Positions 27,174-37,344 of a stretch of 64,000 nt of DNA are shown here, piece after piece. The notes beneath the pieces are model-generated. The model saw only the letters and a program-made list of their open reading frames with translations. It was not told the DNA's origin and did not search any database. Numbering within the stretch: the first letter of the stretch is position 1; every line of letters begins with the position of its first letter. The DNA comes from Prochlorococcus sp. AG-347-M15 (GTDB lineage: Bacteria > Cyanobacteriota > Cyanobacteriia > PCC-6307 > Cyanobiaceae). Where the stretch lies: positions 62,001 through 126,000 of the forward strand of contig QCCS01000002.1 of the NCBI GenBank assembly GCA_003281185.1, written 5' to 3'. A program made the position numbers and the translations under genes.

Positions 27174-28337
27174 ATGGGAAATAAGGAAAATAATATAAAA
27201 AAGCCAGGTTTTAAGACCTTATCTATTCACCATGGGGAAACATTTGCTGAAGAAACTGGATGCGTTATGCCTCCTATTTTTTCTACATCTACTTTCAAAC
27301 ATGGAAATAAAGATAATTTCGACTATACCAGATCAGGCAATCCAAACTTTAGAATTCTAGAAAACATCCTTAAATCAATAGAAGATTCTAAATACTGTAC
27401 AGTTTTTGGATCTGGAATTAGCGCGGTAACTGCAATTTCATCAACACTAAAATCAGGTGACAAGATACTCTGCGAGTCAAATCTCTATGGTTGTACAGTG
27501 AGGATGTTCGAAAAAGTTTTCAAGAAATTTGGACTAGAAGTTTTATACACAGATTTTACAAACGAAAATAATATCAAAAAGATTTCCAACTTCAAGCCAA
27601 CCCTGATATGGCTAGAAAGTCCAACTAATCCACTTTTGAAAGTACTTGATATTAAGGCAATTTGTGATGAGGCGAATAAACTCGAAATACCAGTAGTTGT
27701 AGACAACACATTTTCTACAGCGCTTATTCAAAAACCATTGGACCTTGGTGCAACACTATCGGTTGTAAGCACAACAAAATTCATTAATGGACATAGTGAC
27801 GCACTTGGCGGAGCAGTACTGACAAATAATGAGGAATGGAATAGTAAGATGCTTTTCTCTCAAAAAGCTCTCGGGCTTCAACCATCTCCTTTTGATAGTT
27901 GGCTCATTACGAGAGGAGTAAAAACTCTTCCTTTAAGAATCGAACAACAAACTAAAAGTGCAGAATTTATTTCTGAAGAATTAGGTAATTATAAAATTAT
28001 TAATAAAGTAATTTATCCTTTCAATCAAGAACATCCGCAATTTAATTTAGCAAAATCGCAAATGAAATCTGGAGGTTCAATGATCACCCTAAAATTAAAT
28101 CTAAATAAAGAGGATACTTTTAAATTTTGCAAATCTCTCAAATATTTCTCTCTAGCTGAAAGCCTTGGAGGAGTTGAAAGTTTAATTTGTCACCCTGCAA
28201 CGATGACTCATGCTTCTGTTGATGACAAAACAAAAAATCTACTAGGGATAGATGATACTCTTGTAAGATTATCAATTGGATGTGAAGATACAAACGATTT
28301 AATCTCGGACATTTTATTTGCTTTAAATAAATTCTGA
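27174..28337 (+). CDS. Cys/Met metabolism PLP enzyme, cystathionine gamma-synthase-like
   Basis: PLP enzyme of the MetB/MetC family, 387 residues. The Schiff-base lysine is in STTKFINGHSD, the cofactor loop in FGSGISAVTA, and VVDNTFSTALIQKPLDLGA is the usual PLP aspartate region. The exact reaction (gamma-synthase, gamma-lyase or beta-lyase) cannot be settled from motifs. It is followed after three bases by a second, longer member and then cysK, forming a sulfur amino-acid group. Confidence 0.85.
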   Translation: MGNKENNIKKPGFKTLSIHHGETFAEETGCVMPPIFSTSTFKHGNKDNFDYTRSGNPNFRILENILKSIEDSKYCTVFGSGISAVTAISSTLKSGDKILCESNLYGCTVRMFEKVFKKFGLEVLYTDFTNENNIKKISNFKPTLIWLESPTNPLLKVLDIKAICDEANKLEIPVVVDNTFSTALIQKPLDLGATLSVVSTTKFINGHSDALGGAVLTNNEEWNSKMLFSQKALGLQPSPFDSWLITRGVKTLPLRIEQQTKSAEFISEELGNYKIINKVIYPFNQEHPQFNLAKSQMKSGGSMITLKLNLNKEDTFKFCKSLKYFSLAESLGGVESLICHPATMTHASVDDKTKNLLGIDDTLVRLSIGCEDTNDLISDILFALNKF

Positions 28338-28340
28338 AAA

Positions 28341-29810
28341 TTGAGAGATTTACTTAAAAAACCTATATGGAAAAATTTAGAGTTGGGATATGCAATTCCT
28401 GATAGTATTCATGCCGTTTCTGTAGCATTACCAACTTGGAATGATGTAATAAATTACGAGGAAAAAGATCAAGAATGCATGAATTTATTGAAGTCCATTT
28501 ACCCACGATTCGGGCTAAACCCCATAGTGAAAAGATTATGCGAAAAAGTAAAAAAGCAAAATTACTACGACAATAAAAGTATCTGGCCATATCCGAATGA
28601 AAGCATAGCTTTTAAAGCTAAAAAATACATTGATAGAAATACTTCTGAACAATTCTCCTTAATAGAAAAAAGAGATAATTTAGCTTTCTTAATAACTGAA
28701 AAAGAAGGAAGTATTTATGCAAAATATTTTTGGCAACATACTGGGCTTGGTCTATCTTCAAGAGCTGCCGCTATAGAACTAGGTCTTGAAGATTGCCCTC
28801 CAAAATCTTACGTAAATGAATGTTCTCAAAGAATAAAAAATAGAATTTCTAAATCTGCAAAAATTGACTCTAATGATATTCACTTAACTTCATCTGGAAT
28901 GTCTGCATTGCATACATCATTAGAAATCATATATAAATTATTTCCAGCTAAACCAACACTCCAAGTTGGTTTTCCATATGTAGATGTACTTAAATTACCA
29001 ATGAAAATCTTTCATGGAGCAAAGTTAATTACAGAAGAAAATTGCGAGGATATTGAATTAGAAATCAAAAGAATAAATCCATCAGCATTAATTATTGAAC
29101 TTCCAAGTAATCCAATGCTCAAATGTGTAAACATTAAAAAAATTTCAAAAATTGCAAAAAAGCTAAATATTCCTTTAATTGTTGACGATACAATTGGTTC
29201 GAATTTAAATATAAATTCCATAGAACATGCAGATATAGTTTTTACTTCACTTACAAAAGTTTTTTCAGGTAGTGGAGATATTCTTGCCGGATCATTAATA
29301 CTAAATCCAAAAAGCAAATGGATTGATCAGTTTAGAAATGCATTAAACGAGATTAAAATTCCAATACTTTCCGATGGAGATGTAGTTTATCTAGAGAAAG
29401 TTAGTAGAGATGTAAATCAAAGAGTTTTTGAACAAAATAAAGCATGTTTAGAATTAAAAAAAAGATTAGAGACTCATAGCGAGATTAAAAATATTTTCCA
29501 TCCTGAAAATTGTCCAAATTTTAATTCTTTACTTACTTCTGATGGAGGATACGGCTGCTTATTATCATTCGAATTAAATGGAGGATTGAACAAAGCAAAA
29601 AAATTTTATGATTCTCTAAAAGTATCTAAAGGACCCAGTTTAGGTACAAAATTTACTCTAGTTTGTCCTTATGTTTTACTTGCTCATTATGACGAGTTGG
29701 ATTGGGCTGAAAGTTTTGGTATACCCTCGCACTTAATTAGAGTATCAGTTGGATTAGAAGACCAAGATCAATTATGGAAGACCTTTTCTGAAGCACTAAA
29801 TAATTTCTAA
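28341..29810 (+). CDS. Second, long cystathionine gamma-synthase-like PLP enzyme
   Basis: A 489-residue member of the same family with about 100 extra N-terminal residues. The Schiff-base lysine lies in FTSLTKVFSGSGD and the PLP aspartate in IPLIVDDTIGSN. This long form resembles the separate cystathionine gamma-synthase type of cyanobacteria and fungi. The start is TTG three bases after the first gene, so the two are translated from one transcript. One of the pair may be the synthase and the other a lyase; which is which is inference. Confidence 0.82.
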   Translation: MRDLLKKPIWKNLELGYAIPDSIHAVSVALPTWNDVINYEEKDQECMNLLKSIYPRFGLNPIVKRLCEKVKKQNYYDNKSIWPYPNESIAFKAKKYIDRNTSEQFSLIEKRDNLAFLITEKEGSIYAKYFWQHTGLGLSSRAAAIELGLEDCPPKSYVNECSQRIKNRISKSAKIDSNDIHLTSSGMSALHTSLEIIYKLFPAKPTLQVGFPYVDVLKLPMKIFHGAKLITEENCEDIELEIKRINPSALIIELPSNPMLKCVNIKKISKIAKKLNIPLIVDDTIGSNLNINSIEHADIVFTSLTKVFSGSGDILAGSLILNPKSKWIDQFRNALNEIKIPILSDGDVVYLEKVSRDVNQRVFEQNKACLELKKRLETHSEIKNIFHPENCPNFNSLLTSDGGYGCLLSFELNGGLNKAKKFYDSLKVSKGPSLGTKFTLVCPYVLLAHYDELDWAESFGIPSHLIRVSVGLEDQDQLWKTFSEALNNF

Positions 29811-29894
29811 ATTCCTAGTATTTACCGTATAGAAACTTTTATACTCTTTTTCTGAATAATAGTTAGTATTAATATATATTTTCTTAATATATAA

Positions 29895-30881
29895 ATGGCA
29901 AAAATTTATGAGGACAACAGTTTTGCTATTGGAAACACTCCATTAGTAAAATTAAAATCAGTTACTAAAAACGCGAAAGCTACAGTACTTGCAAAAATTG
30001 AAGGTAGAAACCCCGCTTATAGTGTCAAATGTAGGATTGGCGCAAACATGATCTGGGATGCAGAGAAAAGTGGGAAACTTACAAAAGACAAAACTATTGT
30101 TGAGCCAACTTCTGGAAATACAGGAATTGCTCTAGCTTTTACTGCTTCAGCAAGAGGTTATAAACTCATCCTTACAATGCCAGAATCCATGTCAATTGAA
30201 AGAAGAAGGGTTATGGCAGTGTTGGGTGCTGAAATTGTTTTAACAGAAGCATCTAAAGGTATGCCTGGAGCAATAGCTAAGGCTAAAGAAATTGCAGAAA
30301 GTAATCCTTCTCAATATTTCATGCCAGGTCAATTTGATAATCCAGCAAACCCTGAAATTCATTTCAAAACTACTGGACCAGAAATCTGGGATGATTGCGA
30401 TGGTGAAATTGATGTCTTAGTTGCAGGGGTTGGAACTGGCGGCACAATTACAGGAGTTTCAAGATACATTAAGCAAGAAAAGGGCAAAAATATTACTTCT
30501 GTAGCAGTAGAACCATCACATAGTCCTGTTATCACACAGACAATGAATGGAGAAGAGGTTAAATCTGGACCACATAAAATTCAAGGAATTGGAGCAGGAT
30601 TTATTCCTAAGAACCTTGACTTATCAATTGTTGATAAGGTTGAGCAGGTGACAAATGACGAGTCAATCGAGATGGCTCTTAGGTTAGCTAAAGAGGAAGG
30701 TCTATTAGTAGGAATATCTTGTGGGGCTGCCGCTGCTGCTGCTGTAAGATTAGCTGAACAAGACGAATATGCTGGGAAAACTATTGTAGTTGTTCTACCT
30801 GATTTAGCAGAGAGATATTTATCATCAATTATGTTTACTGAAGTTCCAAGCGGAATCATTCAAGAACCAGTCAAAGCCTAA
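29895..30881 (+). CDS. cysK: Cysteine synthase A
   Basis: O-acetylserine (thiol)-lyase making cysteine from O-acetylserine and sulfide. The 328-residue protein has the PLP lysine in [11 protein letters not shown], the substrate loop [12 protein letters not shown], the phosphate-binding GTGGTITG and a C-terminal [10 protein letters not shown]. Length is normal. It lies 84 bases after the two transsulfuration-type enzymes and is convergent with queA, with a two-base gap. Confidence 0.96.
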   Translation: MAKIYEDNSFAIGNTPLVKLKSVTKNAKATVLAKIEGRNPAYSVKCRIGANMIWDAEKSGKLTKDKTIVEPTSGNTGIALAFTASARGYKLILTMPESMSIERRRVMAVLGAEIVLTEASKGMPGAIAKAKEIAESNPSQYFMPGQFDNPANPEIHFKTTGPEIWDDCDGEIDVLVAGVGTGGTITGVSRYIKQEKGKNITSVAVEPSHSPVITQTMNGEEVKSGPHKIQGIGAGFIPKNLDLSIVDKVEQVTNDESIEMALRLAKEEGLLVGISCGAAAAAAVRLAEQDEYAGKTIVVVLPDLAERYLSSIMFTEVPSGIIQEPVKA

Positions 30882-30883
30882 AT

Positions 30884-32008
30884 CTATTTTTTCTCCAGTA
30901 ATGAATCTGGTGAAATATACATCGCATCGCCATAAGAGAAAAATCTAAATTTTTCTTTTATGGCTTTTTTATACAAATCTAATAATCTTTCTCTACCAAT
31001 CATTGCACTTACTAAAAGTAATAATGAACTTTTAGGAAGATGAAAATTAGTTAATAATCCATCCACTACCTTAAATTTATAACCTGGCTTAATTACTAAA
31101 TCCACGTACTTCGCTATGGGAATATAGTCATTAATTTCGTGAGAATAACAACTTTCAAGAGCTCTCACGCTAGTTGTCCCAATAGCAATTATTCTTCTAT
31201 CTGTTTTCTTTATTTTTTTTATTTCCTCCACTACTTCCTTATTAACACTTACCCATTCTTTATGAAGTTTTAAGTTACTTAGATCTTCTTGATCAATTGG
31301 TTTGAATGTTCCATAGCCCACGTGCAAAGTTATCGGTAAAATTATTACTCCTTTTTTTTTTAGATTAGAAATAAGACTTTTGCTTAAGTGTAAACCAGCA
31401 GTTGGCGCAGCAACGGCACCTGGATTAGTTGCATACTCAGTTTGATAACTATTCTCATGAAAAGATTCTTCTTCAGTATTTTTTATATAAGGCGGGAGAG
31501 GGATTTCCCCGTATTTATCAAGAAGATCATTCATTGAATTAAGATCAGTTATATTTTCAGGGAATTTAATAAATCTCCCTCCAGTTTCTTCATCAACCCC
31601 ATCAACCATCAAATTAATATCTTGCGCAGAAGGAGATTTTAATATTATTTTTCTATTTATTTTTAACTTTTTCGCTGGCTTTGCCAAACATAACCAAACA
31701 CATTCATGGGATCTTTCTAAGACTAATAATTCGACTAACGTTCCATTTTCTAATTCAACCTTTAACCTAGCTTTCATTACCTTAGTATTGTTAACAACTA
31801 CAAGATCGCCTTCTCTAAATTCATTTAAAAGATTCTTAGTAAATTTATTAGTTAAGCAGTCTTTTTCTAAAACACTATTTCTAACTATCATCAATCTTGA
31901 TTCATGCCTAATTGGAGAAGGTTTACTAGCAATTAATGAAGGATCAAGTAAATAATCATAAGATTCAAGCCTATAATCTCTTTCGTCTTTATTAATTTGA
32001 GAAATCAA
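30884..32008 (-). CDS. queA: S-adenosylmethionine:tRNA ribosyltransferase-isomerase
   Basis: Transfers the ribosyl of SAM to preQ1 at position 34 of tRNA on the way to queuosine. The 374-residue protein has the QueA motifs YDLPL-like at the start (YDYLLDPSLIA), NPGAVAAPTAGLHLS, the HVGYGTFKPI segment and LLTNFHLPKSSLLLLVSA. It lies six bases after pdhC on the same strand. Confidence 0.95.
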   Translation of the reverse strand: MISQINKDERDYRLESYDYLLDPSLIASKPSPIRHESRLMIVRNSVLEKDCLTNKFTKNLLNEFREGDLVVVNNTKVMKARLKVELENGTLVELLVLERSHECVWLCLAKPAKKLKINRKIILKSPSAQDINLMVDGVDEETGGRFIKFPENITDLNSMNDLLDKYGEIPLPPYIKNTEEESFHENSYQTEYATNPGAVAAPTAGLHLSKSLISNLKKKGVIILPITLHVGYGTFKPIDQEDLSNLKLHKEWVSVNKEVVEEIKKIKKTDRRIIAIGTTSVRALESCYSHEINDYIPIAKYVDLVIKPGYKFKVVDGLLTNFHLPKSSLLLLVSAMIGRERLLDLYKKAIKEKFRFFSYGDAMYISPDSLLEKK

Positions 32009-32014
32009 TTAAAT

Positions 32015-33382
32015 TTAAGATACAAGTGTCTCTGGCTTATTTTCAATCAGGTTAGCCAAGTCTTTCAAGAATGAAGCACCATCAGCTCCATAGATCACTC
32101 TGTGATCAGCTGTAAGATTTACTTGCATTATTTTTTTAACAGATATTGAACCATCGCTATTTGCTACAACAGTTGGTTTCGATGATGCTATCGCTAAAAT
32201 CGCACCGGTCCCTGGGGGTAGTATTGCGTCAAATCTATCAACACCAAACATACCAAGGTTAGATAAGGTAAAAGTTCCCGTTGAGTATTCATCTGGTTCT
32301 AATTGTTTTGATCTCGATCTTTTTACGAGATCTTTCCATTCCCTAGATAATTCAAATAAATCAGTATTGCATGGTTCTTTTAATACTGGAGTTATTAGTC
32401 CCCCATCCTCCATTGCAACAGCAACAGCAATATTTATATTTTCTGGATAAGAAATCCCACTTTCTGAAAAGCTTGAGTTAACTTGAGGATGTTTCTTTAG
32501 TGTCTTTGCAACTGCCTTTACAAGTAAAGCAGTCATAGTAACTCCGTTCTGTTTTACCTTTTTGTAGAAATTATCTAATTTATCTGTATTGATAGAGTAA
32601 CCCACCCTAAAACATGGAACTTCTAAACTAGATTCCATATTTTTATTTACTGCTTTTTGAAGAGTATTAAATTGAATTGTTTCTCCAGGATTACCGAAAC
32701 TATTTCCTAAAGTTTCTGGTTTACTTTCAACTCCCAAATTTGCACCAGGAATACTTGCAGGAGAACCACCTTCTCCTATCCATGGTATAGAAACAGGTTG
32801 GCCATTAGCTTTTAAAATATCATCGGCTTGAATCCTTCCGTGAGGGCCAGATCCATGAACTTTTGCTAAATCAACACCCATTTGAGAGGCAAGTTTTTTT
32901 GCTCTTGGAGATGCAATTATCCTCGAAGAAACGTTACTTGTTGCGGCATTAATTTGATCGACATTAAAAGATGAGACAGGCTTTTCACTATTTAAGACGA
33001 CTTCTTCAGCTTCTTTCTTGATATTTTCAGTCTGGACTACTGGTTTTTCTTCAGTTTTATTGCTTACCAATTCCAGTTGGTCTGAAGTTGAGACTTCGGA
33101 TTGATTTCCTTTATTTTGTTCTTGAACAGAAGCTATCTCGTCCTCATTTTCTACAATAAGACCGATAGTTTCTCCAACAGGTGCAGTGCTGCCGGCAGGC
33201 ATTAAAACTGCTGCAAGATATCCATCTTGAAAAGATTCAACATCCATATCTGCCTTATCAGATTCAACAACCAAGACAGATTCTCCTCTTTCCACCTTAT
33301 CTCCCGGATTTTTTAACCATTCCACAATTTTGCCCTCCGTCATAGTAGAACTCAAGGCAGGCATAAATATTTCGTGAGACAT
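32015..33382 (-). CDS. pdhC: Pyruvate dehydrogenase E2, dihydrolipoamide acetyltransferase
   Basis: Core acetyltransferase of the pyruvate dehydrogenase complex. The 455-residue protein has one N-terminal lipoyl domain with the lipoylated lysine in ESDKADMDV, a Ser/Glu-rich linker, an E3/E1-binding domain (SPRAKKLASQMGVDLAKV, HGRIQADDI) around residue 165, and the catalytic domain ending in TADHRVIYGADGA with the active histidine. lipB lies nearby, which fits its need for lipoate. A single lipoyl domain is usual in cyanobacteria. Confidence 0.95.
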   Translation of the reverse strand: MSHEIFMPALSSTMTEGKIVEWLKNPGDKVERGESVLVVESDKADMDVESFQDGYLAAVLMPAGSTAPVGETIGLIVENEDEIASVQEQNKGNQSEVSTSDQLELVSNKTEEKPVVQTENIKKEAEEVVLNSEKPVSSFNVDQINAATSNVSSRIIASPRAKKLASQMGVDLAKVHGSGPHGRIQADDILKANGQPVSIPWIGEGGSPASIPGANLGVESKPETLGNSFGNPGETIQFNTLQKAVNKNMESSLEVPCFRVGYSINTDKLDNFYKKVKQNGVTMTALLVKAVAKTLKKHPQVNSSFSESGISYPENINIAVAVAMEDGGLITPVLKEPCNTDLFELSREWKDLVKRSRSKQLEPDEYSTGTFTLSNLGMFGVDRFDAILPPGTGAILAIASSKPTVVANSDGSISVKKIMQVNLTADHRVIYGADGASFLKDLANLIENKPETLVS

Positions 33383-33599
33383 AGGAAATTAGTTATAGCA
33401 ATGGTTTTCAAGGACTGTCTACCAAAGTGTCTACTATTTATGAGGTTAGACGCCTTTTAAACACTTGTTATTATTATACGAAATCATGTTCTCACTGGAA
33501 ACTCTTAAAACTTAAGAAAGTAATAATTTAGATCGATTAGAATTTTAAACTTTCGCAATTAAGATCTACTTATTTTCATCAAAAAAGCTAAACTTTTCT

Positions 33600-34043
33600 C
33601 TAATTATTATCTATAGATTGAATAACTCCGTCTTTAACAATAATAGAGACTTGCATTTTTTCAATAAGATTGTCGCCCACGGTGACATCACAGAAACTAT
33701 CCACTTGCCCTTGATCAACGATATCGTCCATTTTTAATTCGCGAACTTGACTTTGTTGTTGAAGTAAATTTCTTTTTTGTTCTTCAATTTCATTTCGTTT
33801 TGCTGCGACTTGTTGTTGCACCTGACTAACCTGTTCTTGAACTCTTGGATCTAGAGGATTAACCGATTGGGATCTAATATTATTTACTATTTGCTGACCC
33901 TCCTGCTCTAGTTGCGATAATTGCTGATCATTGTTTGAAATTGCTTTACTTAATTCTTTTTCAGCATCTTCCTTCCAAGTTGGTGTAACTACAGCTTTAA
34001 TAGCTATTGAACGCTTTATAGATATTGAGTTTTTTGTTTCCAT
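33600..34043 (-). CDS. YlqD family coiled-coil protein
   Basis: A 147-residue protein with an N-terminal beta part (SIKRSIAIKAVVTPTW), a long glutamine-rich coiled coil (about residues 25-100, with QQLSQLEQEGQQI and QVQQQVAAKRNEIEEQ), and a C-terminal small beta domain (DVTVGDNLIEKMQVSI). The order fits YlqD. Function unknown. About 217 bases with no gene separate it from pdhC; I see nothing specific there beyond A/T-rich sequence. Confidence 0.8.
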   Translation of the reverse strand: METKNSISIKRSIAIKAVVTPTWKEDAEKELSKAISNNDQQLSQLEQEGQQIVNNIRSQSVNPLDPRVQEQVSQVQQQVAAKRNEIEEQKRNLLQQQSQVRELKMDDIVDQGQVDSFCDVTVGDNLIEKMQVSIIVKDGVIQSIDNN

Positions 34044-34081
34044 AAAAAATTAAATTACCTTTTCAATATAAATAAAACAAA

Positions 34082-36025
34082 TCAAATTTTCTTACTAAAT
34101 TTGTTTTCATACATATTTTCTATTTGTAATGAATACTTTTTTTCTATTTCTTTTCTTTTTTGTTTAAGAGTTTGTGTTAATAACCCATTTTCTAGAGTAA
34201 AGGCATCAACAAAATAACAATCTAATATTTGTTCTTCTGATCTTGCTCCTAATCGACTTTTAAGCAAATTATTAATTTGTAATTTGAAAAAAGTACCAAT
34301 ATTCTTATTCAAGTTTAATTTTGAAAGGTCTTCTTCCAAAAACTTGCTTTTAACCAATTCCACATTAGGAACTACAAGGGCTGTTAAACATTTCTTATCT
34401 TGTCCTACTAGTTGAATCTGATTAATAAATTCAGAACTAAGGATTTCAGTCTCTAGCGGATTAGGTTCTATATTTTCACCACTTGATAGCACTATTGTAT
34501 CCTTGGCTCTTCCTGTTATAAAGAGAGAACCATTTGGTATTAGAAAACCTAAATCACCAGTATCAAACCAACCATCCTTGGATAAAACATCTTTTGTAGC
34601 TATTTCATTATTAAGATAACCTTTCATTACTTGCGGTCCCTTAACAAGAATTTTTCCGACTTCTCTGAACTTCAGAATCTTTTTTTTATCATCATTCACT
34701 ATTTTGATTTCAGTAAATGCAAGAGGCTGACCAGATGATCCTCTAACATTTAATTCTCTTCTCCTACAAGTTAATACTGGACTAGTTTCTGTGAGTCCAT
34801 ATCCCACCAAAACATCTACACCTAAAGATTCAAAAAAAAGATCTACATGTTCTGGCAATGCACCTCCACCGTTAATAGGAAATTTCAGTTTTTCTCCGCA
34901 TAGTTGTCTAAGAATATTCGGCCATAAAAAAATAGTAGACAATTTATGTAAAGGATATCGGCTAATAACAGAACCCAGTAAGGGGATTTTTGATTTAAAA
35001 GTTATTTGATTTATATCTATATTTCTTATCTTTCTAAGACTTCTTTTAAAAACCGAACTATTACTTATCAAAAACTTGATAAGTTTTTGCTTTTTGGAAG
35101 GCATTTTTTTCAAAGCCTGAAAAAAACCATCATGTATTGCTTCCCATAGTCTCGGTACAGTAGCCATTACAACAGGTTTTATTTGTGTAATATCATCTTT
35201 AAGAAATTTTGGAATTGTATAGTATTGAGAACAACCGCATGAAAAAAAGAAGTATTCAGCACTTCTCTCATAAGAATGCCAGATAGGCAAAACGCTTAAT
35301 ACAGAGGTCCCTGGTTCTGGATCAGCGATATAAGCTAAATTGATTATTTGATGTAAAAAATTTGCATGAGTCAAAGGCACACCTTTAGGTTTTCCGGTCG
35401 TCCCAGAAGTGTAAAGAATAGTAGCGACGTCATCAATTTTTGGATTAAATTTTTCAAGATTATTATTTTGTGAATTTTCTTTTTCTACTGAACATATAAA
35501 TTCTCTCCAACTTATTAAACTTTCAAATTGTTCATCTTCTAAATTGATTATAAATTTAAGTCTTTTTTTTAATTCCTCTTTGTTGTTTAACTTTTGCCAA
35601 ATTTCCTTAGATTGAACTATTAGTCCTACCGAATTAGAATGTCCAATAATATAGTCTAATTCTACTGAAGGAGAATTAATACCTCTCACTGCATTTATAG
35701 CTCCTAAACGCATTAAGCCTTGATCTACTGCTAGCCATCTTGGAGAATTTTCAGATATTACAGTAACTACATCCCCCTTTTTTAAACCATAATTTTCAAA
35801 AGAAAAAGAGACTTTTGTTATTAAATCAGCCAGCTCAGAATAAGAAAATTTTTCTTTGTATTTCCCTCTTAAATCGCAAACAGCTAAAGTATCACCACAT
35901 TTAAATTTTAATTTTTCCCAAATTTGATCTATATGATCTAGGTGTTTAATAAAATCTCTATTATTGGCAAAATTATTTTTTTTATAAAGAGGTTTGGCTG
36001 CAGGCCAATACGCTAAATTACCCAT
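34082..36025 (-). CDS. Long-chain acyl-CoA/acyl-ACP synthetase (AMP-binding)
   Basis: AMP-forming ligase of 647 residues that activates fatty acids. The P-loop-like motif ILYTSGTTGKPKGVPLTH is near residue 205, followed by GYGLTETSP, the DTGDLG hinge and the C-terminal lysine-bearing lobe with RAKDTIVLSSGENIEP. Cyanobacterial members usually act as acyl-ACP synthetase (Aas) recycling free fatty acids; that assignment is from lineage. It lies 32 bases downstream of lipB in the same direction. Confidence 0.9.
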   Translation of the reverse strand: MGNLAYWPAAKPLYKKNNFANNRDFIKHLDHIDQIWEKLKFKCGDTLAVCDLRGKYKEKFSYSELADLITKVSFSFENYGLKKGDVVTVISENSPRWLAVDQGLMRLGAINAVRGINSPSVELDYIIGHSNSVGLIVQSKEIWQKLNNKEELKKRLKFIINLEDEQFESLISWREFICSVEKENSQNNNLEKFNPKIDDVATILYTSGTTGKPKGVPLTHANFLHQIINLAYIADPEPGTSVLSVLPIWHSYERSAEYFFFSCGCSQYYTIPKFLKDDITQIKPVVMATVPRLWEAIHDGFFQALKKMPSKKQKLIKFLISNSSVFKRSLRKIRNIDINQITFKSKIPLLGSVISRYPLHKLSTIFLWPNILRQLCGEKLKFPINGGGALPEHVDLFFESLGVDVLVGYGLTETSPVLTCRRRELNVRGSSGQPLAFTEIKIVNDDKKKILKFREVGKILVKGPQVMKGYLNNEIATKDVLSKDGWFDTGDLGFLIPNGSLFITGRAKDTIVLSSGENIEPNPLETEILSSEFINQIQLVGQDKKCLTALVVPNVELVKSKFLEEDLSKLNLNKNIGTFFKLQINNLLKSRLGARSEEQILDCYFVDAFTLENGLLTQTLKQKRKEIEKKYSLQIENMYENKFSKKI

Positions 36026-36057
36026 ATTAAATTGATTTGATTTTGAAATTTTAATTT

Positions 36058-36708
36058 CTATTTTGATACAAAATCAAAATTAAATTCTTCCTGAATGATT
36101 TTTTTAACAATTCTCTTGACTTCTTGAATATTAATATTTTTGTTGTAATCAATCATATTTGCCATCAGACAATTTTCTATTCCGCAAGGAACAATCTTAT
36201 TAAAGTTTTCTAATTCGCAGTCAATATTGATTGAAAATCCATTTATTGTAATCCATCTTTTACAACCAATTCCAATTGAAGCAATTTTCTTATTCCCTAT
36301 CCAAACGCCAGTGAAACCCTCTCTTGAATGACAATCTATATTAAAATTTCCAAGAATTTTTATAATAATTTCTTCAATTTTTCTTAAATACCAATTTAAA
36401 TCTTTATTAAAATTTTTCAAATCTAAAACCAAATACGTTACTAATTGTCCTGGCATATGGCAAGTAACCTCACCACCTCTATCAATCTTAAAAACATCAT
36501 AATTATCATAATTTAGAGAAAATAATAAATTATCGTAATTAGATCCTCTACCTAACGTATAACAGAGTTGATGCTCACCTATCCAAATAAAATCAGGTTT
36601 AGAGTTATCTAAAATCAATGCCTCCTGATATTCTTTTTGTAATTTATAAACATCATTGAAAAAAGAAATATTATCAGGTTGTTTAATTATTGCTGTTCTT
36701 TTAACCAT
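36058..36708 (-). CDS. lipB: Lipoyl(octanoyl) transferase
   Basis: Moves the octanoyl group from acyl carrier protein to lipoyl domains such as that of PdhC. The 216-residue protein has [18 protein letters not shown], the catalytic lysine in NKKIASIGI and the catalytic cysteine in VPCGIENC. Length is normal. It is divergent from hpf across about 44 bases. Confidence 0.95.
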   Translation of the reverse strand: MVKRTAIIKQPDNISFFNDVYKLQKEYQEALILDNSKPDFIWIGEHQLCYTLGRGSNYDNLLFSLNYDNYDVFKIDRGGEVTCHMPGQLVTYLVLDLKNFNKDLNWYLRKIEEIIIKILGNFNIDCHSREGFTGVWIGNKKIASIGIGCKRWITINGFSINIDCELENFNKIVPCGIENCLMANMIDYNKNINIQEVKRIVKKIIQEEFNFDFVSK

Positions 36709-36752
36709 ATTTAAGTAGATTTAGAAAGTAAGTAAATATTTTTAGATTTGTT

Positions 36753-37337
36753 ATGAAAATTTTAATTCATGGGAAAAATCTTGAGCTCACTGGAGCATTA
36801 AAAGAATATACTGAGGCAAAGATAGAAAAAGCAACACATCACTATAAGGATATCGTTAAAGAGGCAGACATACACCTTTCAATAGAAAAAAATCCAAGAG
36901 TCGCCTTCCAGACTGCAGAAGTTACAATTTTTGCGAATGGAACTGTTATTAGAGCCGAAGAAAAAACTGAAAATCTATACTCAAGCATTGATTTAGTTTC
37001 AAATAAACTTTGTAGAAAATTACGTAAATATAAAGAAAGAAACAAGAAAACAATTCACAATAATCAATTTAAAAATAAAGAGTCTTTCCTAATTGAAACT
37101 ACGGAATCAAGTTTTTTAGATGAAGCTTTACCTAAAGAAGGAATAGAAGCAAGTCTGCCTGAGCCATCTATAAAAAATAAATACTTTGAAATGAATCCAA
37201 TTTCATCAGAAGAAGCAAGAAAACAATTAGATCTAATTGATCATGATTTTTATGTTTTTCGAAATAAAAAAAATAATGAACTTCAAGTTATATATAAAAG
37301 AAATCATGGAGGTTATGGACTGATTCAATCTAAATAA
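36753..37337 (+). CDS. hpf: Ribosome hibernation-promoting factor, long form (LrtA type)
   Basis: Binds the 30S decoding centre to inactivate or dimerise ribosomes at rest; in cyanobacteria it is the light-repressed LrtA. The 194-residue protein has the N-terminal S30AE domain (about residues 1-100, MKILIHGKNLELT) and the C-terminal domain with MNPISSEEARKQLDLIDHDFYVFRNKKNNELQVIYKRNHGGYGLI, in pieces typical of the long form. deoC-like and recO follow closely on the same strand. Confidence 0.94.
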   Translation: MKILIHGKNLELTGALKEYTEAKIEKATHHYKDIVKEADIHLSIEKNPRVAFQTAEVTIFANGTVIRAEEKTENLYSSIDLVSNKLCRKLRKYKERNKKTIHNNQFKNKESFLIETTESSFLDEALPKEGIEASLPEPSIKNKYFEMNPISSEEARKQLDLIDHDFYVFRNKKNNELQVIYKRNHGGYGLIQSK

Positions 37338-37344
37338 CTTTTCA

